Source: CAWELS01 sp964468205
Lineage (GTDB): Bacteria; Acidobacteriota; Terriglobia; Bryobacterales; Bryobacteraceae
Length of the DNA: 64,000 nucleotides
Direction of reading: 5' to 3'
Assembly: GCA_964468205.1 (NCBI GenBank)
Contig: CAYXVG010000006.1
Coordinates: forward strand, 109,012 to 173,011
Part shown: positions 1-8,712 of the stretch, piece after piece
Layout of the letters: every line of letters starts with the position of its first letter
Numbering within the stretch: position 1 is the first letter of the stretch
Position numbers and translations under genes: made by a program
The notes under the pieces: model-generated
What the model was told of the DNA's origin: nothing
The model's input: the letters and a program-made list of their open reading frames with translations, nothing else
The model's database searches: none

Positions 1-980
1 TTTGTATTGTTCATCACGATGCCGTAGTGGCCGAACGGATAGTCCGACGCCGGCTTCTCGTTGATACACGTATTGGAGACGACTTCGCCGTTGTGGAAAC
101 CGTCGAGATCGATGCATTTCCCATTGATCTCGGTGAAGGTGTTCCGGGCGTAGACAGAACGGTCGACATTGCCCGCCGTATCGATCGCCACCGGAATGCC
201 GCCGCCTTCGACGTCGACGGCCGCCACCGGGTAGCCGATCCTCGTGCCGGTGTTCGACTCCACTACAATCCCGGTCGCGTGGCCTGCTTGGATGGCGTCT
301 CTGGCGATCTCCTGAAAGCGATTGCCGCGAATCACTCCATCGCGATTGCGCGGCGACGTGTAGAGCGAATGGGTCCAGATTCCGTTGCCGAGCAGCCGCT
401 CGAAACGAGAGTTGGTAACAGCGAAACCGGCGGTTCCCTCTTCGAGCAGTATCCCGCCCGTGGTGTTGTTACGGCCGAGCTCGTTCCGGGAGCCGGAATC
501 GACGGCTTCAACTTGGTTGATCCGAACGTTCGTGCAGGCGGCGGTAAGTACCGCGAAACCCGCGATTTCACGAAAGGTTACATCATGCACCGAAAGCCCA
601 TTGACGGTGGCCGCCGCGATGCCGTTGTTGGAGGTGAAATCGATGAAGGGGACATCGGAGGGCGGCAGTCCGGCCGGCCGGCCCAACGCCGCACGGTTAC
701 CATCGAGAACGAGGTTCTGGATGGTGACATTCGCCGCGTCCCGGGCGACGATGAGGGCTGATCCCTGGAAATCCGCCGCGGCCCGAAGGATCGTGGACGC
801 GCCTTGCCCGCGGATTACCAATTCGGATGCGCCGCCCGGGATATGCCACGGTTCCGTTAGTTCGTAAACGCCCGAGGACAGCTCCACAGCTCCGCTGGCC
901 GGGATGCCGGGCAACTCCGCCACCTGGGAGCATGACGCCGTATACAAGATGATCACGAGAAGAGCGAGCTTCACCGGCAT
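1..980 (-). CDS. Secreted parallel beta-helix (pectate-lyase-fold) lipoprotein-like protein, 3' end beyond window
   Basis: An open minus-strand frame runs from the ATG at 978-980 to base 1 without a stop, at least 326 codons, so the C-terminus lies outside the window. The first 16 residues are hydrophobic and are followed by Cys17 in the context T-A-S-C, a loose lipobox, so the product is probably exported and may be lipidated. From about residue 60 onward it consists of short beta-strand repeats of the N-x-F-x-x-I and V-x-N-x type, as in right-handed parallel beta-helix proteins. That fold serves polysaccharide lyases, but no catalytic residues can be assigned. It is divergent from the gene at 1002 with only 21 bases between them. 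Confidence 0.75.
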   Translation of the reverse strand, partial: MPVKLALLVIILYTASCSQVAELPGIPASGAVELSSGVYELTEPWHIPGGASELVIRGQGASTILRAAADFQGSALIVARDAANVTIQNLVLDGNRAALGRPAGLPPSDVPFIDFTSNNGIAAATVNGLSVHDVTFREIAGFAVLTAACTNVRINQVEAVDSGSRNELGRNNTTGGILLEEGTAGFAVTNSRFERLLGNGIWTHSLYTSPRNRDGVIRGNRFQEIARDAIQAGHATGIVVESNTGTRIGYPVAAVDVEGGGIPVAIDTAGNVDRSVYARNTFTEINGKCIDLDGFHNGEVVSNTCINEKPASDYPFGHYGIVMNNT

Positions 981-988
981 GAAACCGT

Positions 989-994
989 TATTCT
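989..994 (+). promoter_or_regulatory. Candidate -10 box (TATTCT) just upstream of the ABC/Wzt-like gene
   Basis: TATTCT ends 7 nt before the ATG at 1002, and there is no Shine-Dalgarno sequence in the 21-base intergenic gap. This would place the transcript start at or next to the start codon. No good -35 hexamer is visible. Confidence 0.3.
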
Positions 995-1001
995 AACTAG
1001 C

Positions 1002-1943
1002 ATGGCGGTTGTCTTTCGCGAGGCCAGTTACCCTCCCCTGGAAGAATTGACGGCGACGGCGCCGAACGGAGCCGTTATTGGCGTGGTTGGAGAGGATGGC
1101 AGCGGCAAGACCGCTCTCCTGCGTCTGGCGGCAGGCGCTGGGAAGCCGCTAACCGGAGAAGTGAGCGTCACGGAGCCGGGACGCTTTCTGGGACCCGGAG
1201 ACGCTCTTAATCTCGCCCCGGCGGGCACGCTGGCAATTGATCATACGCTCGCCCGATGCGACGCCTTGGTTCGCGCGCGCGCGCTCATCTCATTGGAGCG
1301 CTTGCGGCGTGAGGGGGGCACGGTTTTCCTGTCGTCACACGACCCGCAACTGCTGCGCGAGTTCTGCGATGAAATCTGGTGGTTGCAAGAAGGGCGCATC
1401 GCTTCGCAAGGAGATCCGGCAGAGGTGCTGGAGAACTACCAGCGTCACATCGCCGGAAAGCTCCGGGAATGGGGCAAGTCCATTACGCAGCCTCTTTCAC
1501 CTTCGTTGCGGCGGGGGGACGGGCGCGCCGAACTGCAGTCTGTGGAAACGCTAAACTCCGCCGGCGAGCCGGCAATGGTATGGACGAGCGGCGCAGAAGT
1601 CGCTGTCCGGGTGACCGTCCGGTTTCTGCGAGAGGTGAACTCGCCGGTGGTGGGGATTATGATACGTACCCGGATCGGCTTTGAGGTCTTCGGCACGAAC
1701 ACCGAACTCGAAGAGACGGAAATCGGAAAATGCCGCCCTGGCGACAGCGTACGGGTGACGTTTCGGTTTCGATGCAACCTGTGTCCGCAGAGCTACACCG
1801 TCACGGCCGCTTCTCACGATCCCGACGGGGTCTGGCACGACTGGATGGAGGACGCGATCGCCTTCACGGTAGCCGACAATCGGCACACGGCTGGTGTTGC
1901 TAACCTGAGGGCCACTGTGACAGTGGAGCGGGTAGGCGCGTGA
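1002..1943 (+). CDS. Degenerate ABC-type ATPase fused to a Wzt-like C-terminal domain
   Basis: The 313-residue protein has an intact Walker A (G30 to T37) and an H-loop-like SSHD around residue 113. Only about 40 residues separate Walker A from the Walker B-like strand near D80, where a normal ABC domain has about 120. The Q-loop, helical subdomain and LSGGQ signature are missing, and the catalytic Glu after the Walker B Asp is His81. Residues about 170-310 look like the beta-sandwich carbohydrate-binding domain of Wzt, which recognises O-antigen chain ends. No permease partner is next to it. It is probably not a working exporter ATPase and may act as a glycan-sensing or regulatory protein. 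Confidence 0.7.
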   Translation: MAVVFREASYPPLEELTATAPNGAVIGVVGEDGSGKTALLRLAAGAGKPLTGEVSVTEPGRFLGPGDALNLAPAGTLAIDHTLARCDALVRARALISLERLRREGGTVFLSSHDPQLLREFCDEIWWLQEGRIASQGDPAEVLENYQRHIAGKLREWGKSITQPLSPSLRRGDGRAELQSVETLNSAGEPAMVWTSGAEVAVRVTVRFLREVNSPVVGIMIRTRIGFEVFGTNTELEETEIGKCRPGDSVRVTFRFRCNLCPQSYTVTAASHDPDGVWHDWMEDAIAFTVADNRHTAGVANLRATVTVERVGA

Positions 1944-1954
1944 GGCGCCGAAAA

Positions 1955-3310
1955 TTATCTACCGCTGAGCACGAAGGTTGGGGCGAGCCCGGCGAGAGTG
2001 GAGAAAGCTCCACCGTTTGCCTCGGTGAGCCAGCTTGAGCAGCCTTGCACCTTGCCAAGGTACACGTGTGGCTGGACATCCACCTTCATGTTCTTCATCT
2101 CCAGGGAACCGAACTGCAACAGGGGAAAGGGCAGGCTCTTGGGTTCGACTCGCTCCTGGACGACATAAGAGCTGCGGAGGGCCGTGCGAATGGCTTTCTC
2201 CCAACCAGAGCTGTCCGTCTCCCAGCCTGCGAAGGCATGCTGGTCGGTGGCCACGTCGTTTGGCTTGAGTACCAGCGTCTCCCGGTGCCTATAGATGAAC
2301 TCGGGAAGATCCACCACCTTGTCGCCGTAAGTTGTCTTCGCCGCTGTCACGACGCGGGTCCAGGGAATGTGCTGGCGAATTGCCTTGCGCTCAGCCGCCG
2401 GAAACTTTGCGGTCACTTTGGAATCGGTGAGCAGGTCAAAGATGGCTTTCTTGTGCGCGAGTTCGGCCCGGAAACTGTTGACTACGCAGACCGCGCCTTC
2501 CTTATAGGCCCTCACCAACGGGTGCGTCAAATCGAACCGGAGCAAGAACTCCTGCACGGTGAGCTTGCGGTAGATAAGATCTATTACGAAGTCGCCCTTG
2601 CGGAGTTGGCCGTTACGATATTCGAGCTGATCCGGCGTCACAACCTCGGTCGGATACCCTTCCCGGCGGAAGGCTTCGGCCAAGAGCACATACTCGCCGC
2701 TGTGGATGTTCTGGAACTGTTGCCGGAACTCCAAGATGGCGATCCGCGGGAAGCGCCGATCCCCGAAGAGTTTATAGGCTTGCATCAAAGCCGCCAGCAA
2801 GTGCTTCACTCCACCGGTCTTGGTGAGCTTGTAACGCTTGCGGAACTCCTTCACGACAGGACTGTTATAGAACAACTCGGTCAGGGCCTCGCTCGAGGCC
2901 GCTCCGGCGGGAGCTCCCACGTTGAATTGCATGAAATGCAGGGAGCCGTTATTGATCTGGGTGTCCAGGCGTGAGGTTACCGCAGTGAAGGGATAGCCTG
3001 GATCCAAGGCGGCCAGCATCTTCTCGGCCGGGAGCAACTCCATGCGGTCCAGCAGTGAAGGGGTTGACAGCGCAAGCTGCTTGACCCGGTCAATGGCCGA
3101 GAGGAGTGCCTCACTGGCCTTCACCAGGCTGGCATACTGGCGTTTCGTAATGAAATGTGGGCGAAGAACCGGCAGGATGGCGCGGTTACCGCCTGAGAGA
3201 TTGCGGTCTCGCATCTCTTCTTCAAGGGCGTAAGCCCATCCCAGATCACGGAATTTCTCGTTTTCGAGAAGTCTGTGATACCGGGCGATCGCCTCGTCCA
3301 ACTGAGTCAT
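1955..3310 (-). CDS. Circularly permuted ATP-grasp family protein
   Basis: This 451-residue cytosolic protein resembles the circularly permuted ATP-grasp / glutathionylspermidine synthase-like family, which forms amide bonds using ATP. Supporting segments are a Leu-Val-Leu-Lys-Pro-Asn-Asp stretch near residue 350, a following Y-V-V-Q-E-R-V strand, and a C-terminal segment with conserved N-G-G residues. The usual Gly-Gly loop after K-P-N-D is replaced by A-T-D-Q, so nucleotide binding may be altered. It is convergent with the ABC/Wzt-like gene (12-base gap). The substrate is unknown. The ATG at 3308-3310 is preceded by a 236-base AT-richer gap that should hold the promoter. Confidence 0.65.
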   Translation of the reverse strand: MTQLDEAIARYHRLLENEKFRDLGWAYALEEEMRDRNLSGGNRAILPVLRPHFITKRQYASLVKASEALLSAIDRVKQLALSTPSLLDRMELLPAEKMLAALDPGYPFTAVTSRLDTQINNGSLHFMQFNVGAPAGAASSEALTELFYNSPVVKEFRKRYKLTKTGGVKHLLAALMQAYKLFGDRRFPRIAILEFRQQFQNIHSGEYVLLAEAFRREGYPTEVVTPDQLEYRNGQLRKGDFVIDLIYRKLTVQEFLLRFDLTHPLVRAYKEGAVCVVNSFRAELAHKKAIFDLLTDSKVTAKFPAAERKAIRQHIPWTRVVTAAKTTYGDKVVDLPEFIYRHRETLVLKPNDVATDQHAFAGWETDSSGWEKAIRTALRSSYVVQERVEPKSLPFPLLQFGSLEMKNMKVDVQPHVYLGKVQGCSSWLTEANGGAFSTLAGLAPTFVLSGR

Positions 3311-3546
3311 TCTTTAGTTAAATCTTTCTGTAACTTAAACTTAGTATCGCACAGCCGATTGCGCAAGTGAAGTGTGGAAGAAGCCGACAGTCGACCTAAC
3401 TCCCAATCTATCATTTACTTAGGGCGATGACAATATTTCGACTCGGATTGTCCTTTGGAGTACCGGAACCACTCGATTGAGCTGACAGAGTCCGCTGGGC
3501 GGTGGCCGAACCGGGGGCAACAGAAGCGACGCCGCGCGCCGTCGAT

Positions 3547-4143
3547 CTAGCGGCGGATCACCTGCGTCTTGGCAAGGAAATCGTGAAGCGCCTGGCGCTT
3601 TTCGGTGACGAAGATGGAAAGATAGCCAAGGTAGAAAATATCCGAGGCCAGCTTGCCCCAATAGCGTTTGTTGGCTTGCTTGAAGCTGATCTGGCCGCCC
3701 TCGAGGTCCGTAACGGCAATGTTTAGTATGATTTTGCCCGGCGTGCCCCGCCACGAACCAGACTCCGACAGAGTGTAGTAGAGCCAGGCAACAGCTTTGC
3801 TGAGCAGGCCGAACACCACGAAGACACCCATCACGAACATGCCATGACCAAAGTCCACCGGCAGTCCGGCCGCGGAAGGCAAGCCGAAGAGCAGGGTGAA
3901 GGGAACGGTGAAGAGCCCCATGCCAACCAGGCAGATGGCGGCGTCGACGCAATGGGCGAGAAACCTGCGTGCAAAGCCTGCGTACTCGGTACGCGATTCG
4001 ATCTCTGGGTCCAGTGCGCGCCCGCAATTCCAGCAGAACAGCAAATCCTCGGCGCATCCAGCGTCGCAGGAGGGGCAGCATGGCTTCGAATCCGCATTTA
4101 CGGTCCGGTACCGCTGCCTGCTTGGTGTCTGGTCGATGAGCAC
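3547..4143 (-). CDS. RDD-family membrane protein with N-terminal zinc ribbon
   Basis: About 198 residues. The N-terminus has a C-P-x-C ... C-W-N-C zinc-ribbon pattern, followed by an RDD domain (A-R-R-F-L-A ... D-A-A-I near the first membrane helix) and three to four hydrophobic helices, ending in a short basic tail. RDD proteins are inner-membrane proteins, some of which transport Na+ or other ions; here the role is unknown. The frame extends upstream to a TTG at 4170, but an AAGGAG sequence sits just before the GTG at 4141-4143, so that GTG is preferred although the spacing is short. Confidence 0.7.
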   Translation of the reverse strand: MLIDQTPSRQRYRTVNADSKPCCPSCDAGCAEDLLFCWNCGRALDPEIESRTEYAGFARRFLAHCVDAAICLVGMGLFTVPFTLLFGLPSAAGLPVDFGHGMFVMGVFVVFGLLSKAVAWLYYTLSESGSWRGTPGKIILNIAVTDLEGGQISFKQANKRYWGKLASDIFYLGYLSIFVTEKRQALHDFLAKTQVIRR

Positions 4144-4239
4144 ACGTCTCCTTTGGGTTGTAGTCGGCAATTCGCTACCGAAGCTGTAGGACGCTCACCG
4201 GATACGGAGACGGCGGGGATTCCGTGCCGGAGTGTAGTG

Positions 4240-5622
4240 CTATTCAACAATCACTGCGAGGCGGAAGGTTCCGGGACCGGCGCCGGCGCTTTCACCGCTC
4301 AGAGTGACCACGTAGGTTCCCGGGCGCCGGTAGCGATGAAAGAGTCGATTCTTATGCTGCGACGACGTACCATCTCCAAAATCGATGGTTACATTCTTCA
4401 TGCGGCTGGCATGAGAAAGAAACTCAACATCAATTTCCGGCTTGATCCCTCGCACGGGGAAGTAATTCACCCAACCGTTGGGAGGAGCATCCGCTGCGGA
4501 GCGATCGTGTACAAACACCTCCACGAAATCCACTGCGGTATAACCCTTGCTGTCGACTACAGTGAGCTGTTCCGCATAGACTCCCGGGCGCGCGTACTGG
4601 CGGCGCACCTTCGCACCGCTGGCGCGCGAACCATCAGTGAAGGTCCATTCATGGCTGACGATCCGGCGTCCGATCGCCGGGATTGACAGGGAAGCATCGA
4701 GCTCGATCTCCTCACCGGCCCACAGGTGGCGCCACCCGCCGGCCACCGGAAGACTCTCGCGGGGCCAGGCGCTCTGGTAGGCGGCCACAATCAGGGGGTA
4801 ACTGTTGCGCCGCCGACCCTCGGCGTCTTCGATTCCGAGGTGCAGGTGTGGATCCACTTGCTGCGGCTTGCCATTCCACGTTTCCCCGGTGAGGCCGATC
4901 TTCTCGCCCTTGGCCACCGGGCCGCCGGGCTCAAGATTCACCCGGATGTTCGGCGAATTCATGTGTGCGTAGCGGTAAGTGAGCCCGGTAGCGTCAGAGA
5001 TGACGAATCCGTTCGATCTTCCGTCACCGTGCGGCGCCGGATTCGTCTTCACGATGGCGTCAGTAATCGCGAGCGCCGCTCCCCGGTCCGGAATCATGCC
5101 CATGTCCTCGCCGCGATGATAGTAGAGCGCTCCCTGGTGCACACAGATTCCAAGCCAGGTGTGCTGGTAATTCATGGCCCGCCAGCGATAGTCCGCGATC
5201 GGGTAGGTGAACCGTTCGGGGCCGTACCACGCCTCATCGGCGTCCATCACTTCCAACCGGACGTCCCCGTCGATCTCGTCGGGCACCGTGCCATCCAGCC
5301 AGCCGCTCGTTGCCGAGGGAAGCACGTTCACTCCGTTGACCTCTTGCGGGAGCTGGAACGGCCCACCATGGACGGACGCCCGGCGGCCGTCCACCTCGAT
5401 CTCGACATTCGCGCCGGTCACGTAGGGGACAAAGGCGCGTTTGGACTTGTCCCAGAAGTGCGACCTCTCTTCGGTGAAACCGACGAGTTTCACCACGCGG
5501 CTGCGGCCGCCGGCCAGCGCGACGGTGCACGTCTCTCCAGGCGCAAGATCGCAGACCATTGGGTTGGGGGCGGCAAGCGCAATGCCCAAACTCACGGAAG
5601 CCGCAGCTACGAGCCGGATCAT
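4240..5622 (-). CDS. Secreted M23 (LytM-like) metallopeptidase with two PKD domains
   Basis: The 460-residue protein starts with an 18-residue signal peptide. The M23 zinc site is complete: H169-x3-D173, H220 and H259-x-H261 (D-P-H-L-H-L). M23 enzymes cut glycyl or cross-link bonds in peptidoglycan or act on other secreted peptides. The C-terminal third carries two PKD-type beta-sandwich repeats, each with a V-x-F-x-D-G or W-x-F-x-D-G motif and an R-x-Y-x-x-P-G-x-Y motif, which suggests surface binding. The 29-base gap to the downstream PhoD gene, which ends just upstream of this start, suggests cotranscription from that gene. Confidence 0.8.
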   Translation of the reverse strand: MIRLVAAASVSLGIALAAPNPMVCDLAPGETCTVALAGGRSRVVKLVGFTEERSHFWDKSKRAFVPYVTGANVEIEVDGRRASVHGGPFQLPQEVNGVNVLPSATSGWLDGTVPDEIDGDVRLEVMDADEAWYGPERFTYPIADYRWRAMNYQHTWLGICVHQGALYYHRGEDMGMIPDRGAALAITDAIVKTNPAPHGDGRSNGFVISDATGLTYRYAHMNSPNIRVNLEPGGPVAKGEKIGLTGETWNGKPQQVDPHLHLGIEDAEGRRRNSYPLIVAAYQSAWPRESLPVAGGWRHLWAGEEIELDASLSIPAIGRRIVSHEWTFTDGSRASGAKVRRQYARPGVYAEQLTVVDSKGYTAVDFVEVFVHDRSAADAPPNGWVNYFPVRGIKPEIDVEFLSHASRMKNVTIDFGDGTSSQHKNRLFHRYRRPGTYVVTLSGESAGAGPGTFRLAVIVE

Positions 5623-5651
5623 GATTTCAGGCTAACCGATTCGCGGCCGGT

Positions 5652-7157
5652 TCACGGGCCGATCGTCTTCGCGCAGAGTACGCTGGAGTCGCCCTTGCTG
5701 CGCAAGACCGCACCGTTTTCGTCCTTGAGGCTGATGGTAACGGCGCCGGCCGCGGCGTCGACCTCCACCAGACCATAAGCGAACGCGTCCAGGTCCCAGC
5801 ATTCTGCTCCAAGCGAGCCGACGAACTGGTTCAGGACGAGACCGGAGATGCCGGTCAGCCGTTCCACTGTTCTTTCGAGGGTATTGGTAGCGATCGGTCC
5901 GGTAATAAACTCGGCCGCGATCGGATCGGGTTCGTCGAAGACACCGATCGCGACGTTGGTGATGACGTTCGCGTGCGCGTCGGCGGTGAGGAAGATCACG
6001 TTTTCAATCTCGTTGTCACGAATGAATTCGAGGATCTCCCGCCGTTCGGCGGCATACCCTTCCCAGCGGTCATACGGCAGCACGAAATACTCTTGGATGG
6101 CGACTTCGTTTACCACGAACTTGAACTTCGCCGTGGAGTAAAGCAAATACGTTTTCAGCAGCCATTTCTGGGTTCGGCCAAGGAAAGTGCGGCCGGGATC
6201 TTCCAGGGCTTCGAGGCAGCCATCGGGAGGCGCCGGCGGAAGGCCGGCGATTGCCCGGAGGGAGGCCGGAAGCCGTGGCGCCTGGTCCACTTCACCGTTG
6301 TCGTGCGTGCAGGCAGCGGTGGCGTCCGCGCTGCGGCAGGAACGCTCGTCCAGCACGATGAGATCGATATCGGCCCCCCATCGAAAGAAGCGGAACATCG
6401 GTTGGCCGATGCAGGTTTCGCCGGCCGGCATTACAGGCGGCGAAACGGGCAACTGTTCGAGAAAGGCTCGCCGCCCGTTGGCGAATCGCACCGGATCCAC
6501 CGTGGCCGGATTCCAATCGTTAGCGACTTCGTGGTCGTCCCACACGGATAACACTCCGGTGGTACGGAATAGCTCGCGGAGCGCGGCGTCCTCGCGGTTT
6601 TCGCTGTAAGTGGCGCGGTATTCCTCTAACGTAATTGCGGGACCTCTCTCGCCCCGGAATGCGGAATCCGTGTAGACGATGTCGCCCAGGTAGATGAAGA
6701 ATTCCGGATTGTCAGCCCGGACGGCGTCGAGAACCTTGAGGGGACCATGCCCCGGCACGCCGTCAAGTTGGGTGGCGTCCGAATCCCCGGAGAAAGCAAA
6801 GCGCGCTCCGCGGGAAACCCAGGGAAGCGGCGCGGTGCGGAACGTTCCGGTTTCACTCGCGACCCCGCCGGAAAGAAAGCGGTAAAAGTACTGGTGGTCA
6901 GCGAGCAGGCCGTAGATCCGTGGTTTGACCACGAAACCGTTCCCGGCGACGGCATCGAAGCGGTGCATCTGGGAAACCGGCTCGAAATCCGGGTTGTCCG
7001 CAAGCTCGAGGTCAACCACTGCGGGGCCGTTCGTTCTGGTCCAAAGCACGGCGGTCGCGTGAGTCGCCTCCCCGCTGGCGACACCGTCAGGGAATTGCAG
7101 CGGCGTCTGCGCGGCAAGTGGGACAAGAATACAGAGGGCAATCAACACACTGCGCAT
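5652..7157 (-). CDS. phoD: PhoD-like alkaline phosphatase / phosphodiesterase
   Basis: Starting at the ATG at 7155-7157 gives 501 residues with a clean signal peptide (M-R-S-V-L-I-A-L-C-I-L); the frame continues 16 codons upstream but without signal character. PhoD metallophosphatase motifs are present in order: F-S-G-D-S-D, Y-L-G-D-I-V-Y-T-D, V-W-D-D-H-E-V-A-N-D-W and T-A-D-A-H-A-N-V. These bind the Ca/Fe cofactors. PhoD enzymes release phosphate from phosphodiesters and phosphomonoesters outside the cytoplasm, often under phosphate limitation; no Pho box was identified. A TATACT box lies 12 nt upstream of the start. Confidence 0.85.
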   Translation of the reverse strand: MRSVLIALCILVPLAAQTPLQFPDGVASGEATHATAVLWTRTNGPAVVDLELADNPDFEPVSQMHRFDAVAGNGFVVKPRIYGLLADHQYFYRFLSGGVASETGTFRTAPLPWVSRGARFAFSGDSDATQLDGVPGHGPLKVLDAVRADNPEFFIYLGDIVYTDSAFRGERGPAITLEEYRATYSENREDAALRELFRTTGVLSVWDDHEVANDWNPATVDPVRFANGRRAFLEQLPVSPPVMPAGETCIGQPMFRFFRWGADIDLIVLDERSCRSADATAACTHDNGEVDQAPRLPASLRAIAGLPPAPPDGCLEALEDPGRTFLGRTQKWLLKTYLLYSTAKFKFVVNEVAIQEYFVLPYDRWEGYAAERREILEFIRDNEIENVIFLTADAHANVITNVAIGVFDEPDPIAAEFITGPIATNTLERTVERLTGISGLVLNQFVGSLGAECWDLDAFAYGLVEVDAAAGAVTISLKDENGAVLRSKGDSSVLCAKTIGP

Positions 7158-7169
7158 CAGTTCGCCACT

Positions 7170-7175
7170 AGTATA
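7170..7175 (-). promoter_or_regulatory. Candidate -10 box (TATACT) for the PhoD gene
   Basis: On the minus strand TATACT (5 of 6 consensus bases) ends 12 nt before the ATG at 7157, implying a leader of only about five bases. No convincing -35 hexamer was found. Confidence 0.35.
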
Positions 7176-7205
7176 TACAGGTGGCGCGGGCGCCCCGCCC
7201 GCCAA

Positions 7206-8552
7206 TCAGCCGAACAGGATGACGAGTTCGATCTGTGGGTCCTCGATCTCTCCCGGGACGTAGACGGCAAAATTCCGGGCCCGTTTCACGGCTTCCCAGG
7301 CAGGGCCGGACTGGCTCAAGGAGAAGTACTCGTACTCGAGCTTGATCGGAATGCTGCTCGGCGGCGCGGCGATGTGCCGCATCGGCACTCCAGCCAGAGC
7401 CTGCTTGATCAGGTGATCGATATGCGTGGCCGAGCAAACTTTCATTAATTGCGGCGCGCGGCTAATGAGCGATCCCTTCTTTAAGCCGGACTTCACCGCC
7501 AGGTACATCTGCGTGTTGTGCAGATACTTCTCGTCGTCCAGTGCGGTGGCGTAAATCGACGGCTGTTCAAGCTTCAACGGCAGCGAGACGAAGTTGGTGG
7601 GAATGACAGTTTCGAGCAGCTTGCGCAGCTTCTCATCCATGGCTCCGAAGCACTCACCGAGCGCGCCGTGATCGTAGGCGGGCAGATCAAGCGGGTCGAT
7701 CTCCTTGGAAAACGTAGTCAACGCTCCAGCGAGGGCATTCATCTCCGAATAGAGGGCTTCGGGGTGTCCGCGGCGGCCCTCGATCATGTGCCGGAACCGG
7801 GGCAAATGCGAGTTGATGGTGAACAACAGCCAGAAGTTGGCGATATCAGAGGAGCTGAATTCGGCGAGCTCGCGGTTCTTCTCGCGCCTCATTCCGGAGA
7901 GCATGGAGCTTCGGGCGACCAGGTTCTCGAGCAGGCCGCGCCCGATGGAAAGGAGCCGTTCATTCGCCGCAATATTGAGCACGGGCGGGATGAACTCCGG
8001 GTCCAGTTCGTAGAGGCCTGCGTCATTGCGCCGGACACGCGCCGCCTTCAGCGCCGGCATCCCCTCGCGAGCCTCCTCTCCCACCAGAAACCGGAGGTTC
8101 TTCCGGGCCACCTGGACCGGCTTCTCCGAAAGACCGGTGTTCTCGTCACGGATGTCGATTACCTCCGAGAGATACCGGGTATCCGCGCTGCCGCCCGCCA
8201 TCGAGATGTTCAGACCACCCTCGACATGGGCCGGGATCGCGAGGTAGACATCGATCGATTCGATGTCGCCCCCGAAATACTCCTCGAGGCTTTTCTGCGC
8301 CGGTGGCGCATCCGAGCCCGGGATGTCAAAGGGCAGCCCGTCGGGCAACAGCCCCCGGGCGGCATTGATGGCGAACTGGCCGGCTGGCAGAAGCTCGCGG
8401 TCGAGTTCGAGGCTGCTGAAGCCCCAGGGCCGGAAGTTGAGCGTTTCGAGGCGGAACTGGAGCAGATTTTCCAGGAACCGGTCCTGCGCCTGGAGGTGCT
8501 GCGGAGTCAGAAAGGCTCCCTTGGCCCAGACCACGGATTGGAGCTGCCTCAT
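7206..8552 (-). CDS. tssK: Type VI secretion baseplate protein TssK, first copy
   Basis: About 448 residues, the normal TssK length. The N-terminal signature W-x-K-G-x-x-L-x-P-Q-H-L-Q matches TssK (ImpJ/VasE), the trimeric adaptor that links the T6SS baseplate wedge to the TssL-TssM membrane complex. The frame reaches a TTG at 8558, but the ATG at 8550-8552 begins the conserved M-R-Q-L-Q-S-V-V-W sequence. It is divergent from the TssB-TssC fusion gene at 8713, separated by 160 bases with no other gene. A second tssK lies at 33255; the two proteins are similar along their whole length but clearly diverged, so this is not a recent duplicate. Confidence 0.92.
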   Translation of the reverse strand: MRQLQSVVWAKGAFLTPQHLQAQDRFLENLLQFRLETLNFRPWGFSSLELDRELLPAGQFAINAARGLLPDGLPFDIPGSDAPPAQKSLEEYFGGDIESIDVYLAIPAHVEGGLNISMAGGSADTRYLSEVIDIRDENTGLSEKPVQVARKNLRFLVGEEAREGMPALKAARVRRNDAGLYELDPEFIPPVLNIAANERLLSIGRGLLENLVARSSMLSGMRREKNRELAEFSSSDIANFWLLFTINSHLPRFRHMIEGRRGHPEALYSEMNALAGALTTFSKEIDPLDLPAYDHGALGECFGAMDEKLRKLLETVIPTNFVSLPLKLEQPSIYATALDDEKYLHNTQMYLAVKSGLKKGSLISRAPQLMKVCSATHIDHLIKQALAGVPMRHIAAPPSSIPIKLEYEYFSLSQSGPAWEAVKRARNFAVYVPGEIEDPQIELVILFG

Positions 8553-8712
8553 ATGCAATTCACGGTAACACCTCGCCCCCCCCTTATCAATCGTCAGCGC
8601 CGGAAACCCGCGGCCGGATCGATTTGCCTTTTCGCGGCGTACCGCACGATTCCCGGGGCGCGCTTCTGCGCATCTCTGCGCACTGCGTTATGCTGTTCAG
8701 CGGAGGAATTCC

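Noticed and set aside
8553..8712. Strong promoter for the TssBC fusion
   Set aside because: A TATGCT at 8689-8694 is suitably placed, but no -35 element is convincing, so it was not listed as a feature.
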